This document shows, in pieces, positions 14,680 to 16,953 of a DNA stretch of 16,953 bases. The notes below the pieces were generated by a model. The model worked only from the letters and a program-made list of their open reading frames with translations, ran no database searches and was not told the DNA's origin. How positions within the stretch are numbered: position 1 is the first letter of the stretch; every line of letters starts with the position of its first letter. Source of the stretch: DATLAN01 sp035527455 (GTDB lineage: Bacteria; Planctomycetota; Planctomycetia; Pirellulales; Thermoguttaceae); NCBI GenBank assembly GCA_035527455.1, contig DATLAN010000322.1:1-16953 (forward strand). The letters run 5' to 3'. Both the position numbers and the translations under genes were made by a program.

Positions 14680-14706
14680 ACGACCCACTACCCAAAAGGC
14701 CCTCCC

Positions 14707-15831
14707 ATGACGCCCCGTGAGCGTGTTGCGGCCGCGATGGCCCACAGCCAGCCGGATTTCACGCCCTGCGATTACTTCGCCACGCCGGAAATCCACCGGG
14801 CCCTGCTGGACTATTTCGGAATCGCCGACGACGACGGCGGGCAGGTGGCGATGGGCGGCGGGGCGGCCGGGCTGGGCGTCAACGCCGTGCAGGAGCGACT
14901 GGGCTCCGACGTCCGCTACATCAACCCGCCCTACGTCGGCCCGCCGCTGGCCACGTTCGACGACGGCTCGACGATGAACATCTGGGGGATCCGCCGCCGG
15001 CCCATGCCCAACCAGTACGGCCAATACTCCGAGCCGGTCGGCACGCCCTACGCCCATTGGACCACGATCGAAGAGGCCGAGCGGTTCCCCTGGCCCGAGC
15101 CCGACTGGTTCGACTACGGGGCGCTTCGGGCCATCGGTGCGAAGTATCCCGACCTGGCGCTGGTCTGCGGCGACTTCCACGTCCAGGATTTCATCAACGG
15201 GATTTCCTACGGCCGCGGCGTGGAACGGACGTTGATGGACATCGCCACGGAAGACCCGGTGTTCCTGCACATCGTCGAGAAACGCCAACGCTTCTATCTC
15301 GAGTACGTCGAGCGGATCCTCGACGCGGCCGGCGGACGGATCGACCTGGTCCTCTGCGGCGACGATTTCGGCAGCCAGCGAGGCCCGCTGATCTCGCCGA
15401 ACAGCTTCGACCGGCTGTTCGCCGAGAAGAAGAAGGAAATGTTCGACCTGGTCCACTCCTACGGTGCCAAGATCACCCATCACTGCTGCGGTTCGAGCCG
15501 GGCGTTGATCCCGCGATTCATCGACTGCGGCATGGACGCGCTGCAGACGATCCAACCGCAGGCCGCCGGAATGAACCCCTACGAACTGAAGGCCGAGTTC
15601 GGCGGACGGATCGTCCTCCACGGCGGCGTCGACGTGCAGGGCTGGCTCCAACGGGCCACGCCGGCCGAAATCGAGCGGGAAGTGAACCGCCTGATGGACG
15701 AAGTCGGGGCGGGCGGTGGGTACATCCTTTCCCCGTGCCATCACATCCAGCCCGACACGCCGCTGGAAAACGTCCTGGCCCTCTACCGTCCCATCGCCAG
15801 ACGCCGGGGGAAGGAAATCGCGGGGGGGTAA
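14707..15831 (+). CDS. Uroporphyrinogen decarboxylase-superfamily protein, MtaA/CmuA-like methyltransferase
   Basis: The ATG at 14707 opens MTPRERVAAAMAHSQPDFTP, the usual start of UroD-superfamily proteins; its ribosome-binding site is weak (AAAAGG about 10 bases upstream). Length 374 residues. The canonical heme-pathway UroD motif RQAGRYLPEY is absent. Instead the sequence has ITHHCCGSS (His259, Cys261) and ILSPCHHIQPDTPLENV (Cys344), which match the zinc-binding H-x-C plus C pattern of cobamide-dependent methyltransferases such as MtaA and CmuA. LCGDDFGSQRGPLISP and VLHGGVDVQGWL are typical of the large uncharacterised group in planctomycetes. Probably a cytoplasmic zinc enzyme moving methyl groups, or a related lyase, and not heme biosynthesis. 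No corrinoid protein gene lies next to it in this window. Confidence 0.85.
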   Translation: MTPRERVAAAMAHSQPDFTPCDYFATPEIHRALLDYFGIADDDGGQVAMGGGAAGLGVNAVQERLGSDVRYINPPYVGPPLATFDDGSTMNIWGIRRRPMPNQYGQYSEPVGTPYAHWTTIEEAERFPWPEPDWFDYGALRAIGAKYPDLALVCGDFHVQDFINGISYGRGVERTLMDIATEDPVFLHIVEKRQRFYLEYVERILDAAGGRIDLVLCGDDFGSQRGPLISPNSFDRLFAEKKKEMFDLVHSYGAKITHHCCGSSRALIPRFIDCGMDALQTIQPQAAGMNPYELKAEFGGRIVLHGGVDVQGWLQRATPAEIEREVNRLMDEVGAGGGYILSPCHHIQPDTPLENVLALYRPIARRRGKEIAGG

Positions 15832-15838
15832 GGCATCC

Positions 15839-15867
15839 ACGAAGGGCACGAAGGAATACGAAGGAGT
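15839..15867 (+). repeat. Short imperfect tandem CGAAGG repeats
   Basis: CGAAGGG at 15840-15846 and CGAAGGA at 15849-15855 and 15859-15865 form a loose tandem at 9-10 base spacing, directly after the UroD-like stop codon. Short low-complexity element of unknown meaning. Confidence 0.4.
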
Positions 15868-15933
15868 CGGCCGGGGGCGACTGGCACCTGACGGTTTTTC
15901 TGCGGTTTGGCATTGAGTCTGGGATGTCACGAT

Positions 15934-16009
15934 GGGTGGCACGCCCTGAGGAACGAAGGGCGTGGTCTGCCGGGAAAACACGCCCTTCGTTCCTCAGGGC
16001 GTGCCACCC
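15934..16009. repeat. Perfect 31-bp inverted repeat whose arms are each hairpins (BIME-like)
   Basis: 15934-15964 is exactly reverse-complementary to 15979-16009, with a 14-base loop. Each arm also folds on itself: CACGCCCT with AGGGCGTG around 9 bases (15940-15964 on the left, 15979-16003 on the right). The element can thus form one long stem or two short ones. It lies between the convergent UroD-like and C-terminal-fragment genes. There is no T-run, so it is not a classical terminator; it resembles paired REP palindromes. Confidence 0.85.
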
Positions 16010-16047
16010 CAAGAGTTAACCGCAACCGTGCCAAGAACCGCTCGGCG

Positions 16048-16953
16048 CTACTCGGCCGTGTCGCTGGGGACGGAGATCTCGATCGATTCGTCGGTCGGTT
16101 CGGTGTCGGTTACGATCTCGTAGGAGGTGGGCGACTCGAGCGAAACGGTCTTGGTCTTCTGCCGGCCGTCTTCTTCCCAGACGTGCGTGATCCGGACCGG
16201 CGTGGCGGATGGCCGGCCGTCGTCGAGACAGTGGGCGTAGACGCGGAAGTTGTTGACCGCCGGATCGCCGAAGCAGCGCACGAAGACCCGCTCGGCCGGT
16301 TGCTTCAGCCGCACTTCCCGATAGGCGTTGTAGTGCCAGTGTTCGGTGTCGGTGGGCACGTCCGCCCGGTGAATCTCGACGAAATCCTCCGGCCGGTCCA
16401 CCGCGTAGGCCATCGTGTTGCGGGTGTTCTCGGCCGCCCGGAGCTGATGGGTGCGGAAACTCCCACTGGCCAGGAACCAGGCGATCTTCGTACGCGGCGG
16501 GGCCGGCACTTTGACGATCATCTCGCCGCGGATCCGGCCGGTCTTCTGCGCCGGATCGTAGTCCGCCGGCGGCGCGACCAGATACTTCAGCAGCCGACTC
16601 GGATCGCCGGCCTCCGAGGCGATTTCCATCACCCGGGTGTTCAGCCCGTGGTGGTCGCCCGTGCGATACTCCATCCGGTTCCGCCCGCGCCGCAATGAGG
16701 GCAGCGCCGCCGGAGCGACTTGCACCCAGGTGGTCATCGCCAGCCGTCGCACGACCGCGTGGCCGGGGGCGCCGCTCAGTTTGATCTTCAACAAATAACC
16801 GTACGTCCCGGCCACGTGCGGCGTCAGATCGAGGCCGCCGGATGCGCCCGCGACGTCGAGGTCCGTCCAGGTCAGGCCGTTGTCCAAGGAGATCGTCAGG
16901 GAAACCCCGTTGGCGTCGATCCGCACCACGGAGGCATCGCGGTCGTCGTCGGT
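16048..16953 (-). CDS. C-terminal part of an unrecognised protein, 5' end beyond the window
   Basis: The minus-strand frame is open to the last base of the window and ends at a TAG at 16048-16050; 301 residues are visible. The sequence is beta-rich. It contains SLDNGLTWTDLDVAG, which recalls Asp-box or sialidase-like turns (S-x-D-x-G-x-TW), and VSLESPTSYEIVTDTEPTDE near an acidic C-terminus. No catalytic motif is recognised and no family is assigned. It may be the C-terminal region of a large secreted carbohydrate-active or binding protein, but the N-terminus is needed. It is convergent with the UroD-like gene, with the long inverted repeat between them. Confidence 0.7.
   Translation of the reverse strand, partial: TDDDRDASVVRIDANGVSLTISLDNGLTWTDLDVAGASGGLDLTPHVAGTYGYLLKIKLSGAPGHAVVRRLAMTTWVQVAPAALPSLRRGRNRMEYRTGDHHGLNTRVMEIASEAGDPSRLLKYLVAPPADYDPAQKTGRIRGEMIVKVPAPPRTKIAWFLASGSFRTHQLRAAENTRNTMAYAVDRPEDFVEIHRADVPTDTEHWHYNAYREVRLKQPAERVFVRCFGDPAVNNFRVYAHCLDDGRPSATPVRITHVWEEDGRQKTKTVSLESPTSYEIVTDTEPTDESIEISVPSDTAE

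Larger units (their letters stand above)
14131..14706. other. Divergent intergenic region rich in repeats
   Basis: This 576-base gap between the EMC3-like gene (-) and the UroD-like gene (+) contains a heptamer array, a perfect 27-bp inverted repeat and a copy of the 18-bp element, each listed separately. It also has a short stem (CCGCA/TGCGG near 14600-14617) followed by a T-run at about 14629-14634 that could be a weak terminator. No coding sequence was recognised. Promoters for both genes must lie here but were not assigned. Confidence 0.55.

Noticed and set aside
14707..15831. Heme-pathway uroporphyrinogen decarboxylase HemE
   Set aside because: The N-terminal RQAGRYLPEY motif is absent and zinc-ligand positions of the methyltransferase branch are present.
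14644..15981. Long minus-strand frame opposite the UroD-like gene
   Set aside because: Antisense shadow with no family resemblance.
15934..16009. Intrinsic bidirectional terminator
   Set aside because: The position between convergent genes suits one, but the stem is 31 bp and no T-run follows on either strand.

Overview
The window is a high-GC bacterial chromosome segment that most likely comes from a planctomycete (Planctomycetota, Pirellulales-like). This taxonomic call is inferred from gene content. The window carries a ThuA-type protein, an exported PQQ-type beta-propeller protein, a Tat-exported Gfo/Idh/MocA oxidoreductase, a Tat-exported aldo/keto reductase-like protein, a DUF1080 domain, an EF-hand plus serine-hydrolase fusion, a UroD-like methyltransferase, and many intergenic palindromes. 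No rRNA, tRNA, CRISPR array or intact insertion sequence was seen.

Layout, left to right. Positions 1-3980 run on the plus strand: the 3' end of a ThuA-like gene, a secreted beta-propeller protein, a secreted protein with four EF-hand loops joined to a beta-lactamase/family VIII esterase-like domain, and a small exported ORF. The small ORF runs into a remnant of an IS transposase on the minus strand (about 3902-4090). A Tat-exported Gfo/Idh/MocA oxidoreductase (4353-5636, +) then meets, tail to tail, a large exported protein of unknown function (5643-7727, -). After a 470-bp divergent gap come an MBL-fold/beta-CASP RNase-like protein (8198-9598, +) and a Tat-exported aldo/keto reductase-like protein that appears to lack catalytic residues (9820-10941, +).

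Positions 11005-12215 form a distinct cassette. A membrane methyltransferase resembling lipid A 1-phosphate methyltransferase (LmtA) lies on the minus strand between two 42-bp direct repeats that differ at only three positions. Next is a membrane-anchored tetraheme c-type cytochrome fused to a DUF1080 domain (12254-13312, +). Its stop overlaps the stop of a convergent EMC3/DUF106-like (YidC/Oxa1 superfamily) membrane protein that carries an unusual extracytoplasmic domain (13306-14130, -).

The gap at 14131-14706 is full of repeats: 14 tandem heptamers, a perfect 27-bp inverted repeat, and an 18-bp element that also occurs at 9605. A UroD/MtaA-like methyltransferase follows (14707-15831, +). 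Then comes a perfect 31-bp inverted repeat whose arms are themselves hairpins, resembling paired REP elements. The last gene is the C-terminal part of an unrecognised protein running off the right edge (16048-16953, -).

The genes do not form one clear pathway. Several fit exported or periplasmic breakdown and redox processing of sugars and polysaccharides (ThuA, beta-propeller, Gfo/Idh/MocA, AKR-like, DUF1080), a common planctomycete theme. The most unusual items are the tetraheme-DUF1080 fusion, the AKR-like protein with a degenerate tetrad, the repeat-flanked LmtA-like cassette, and the variety of long palindromes.
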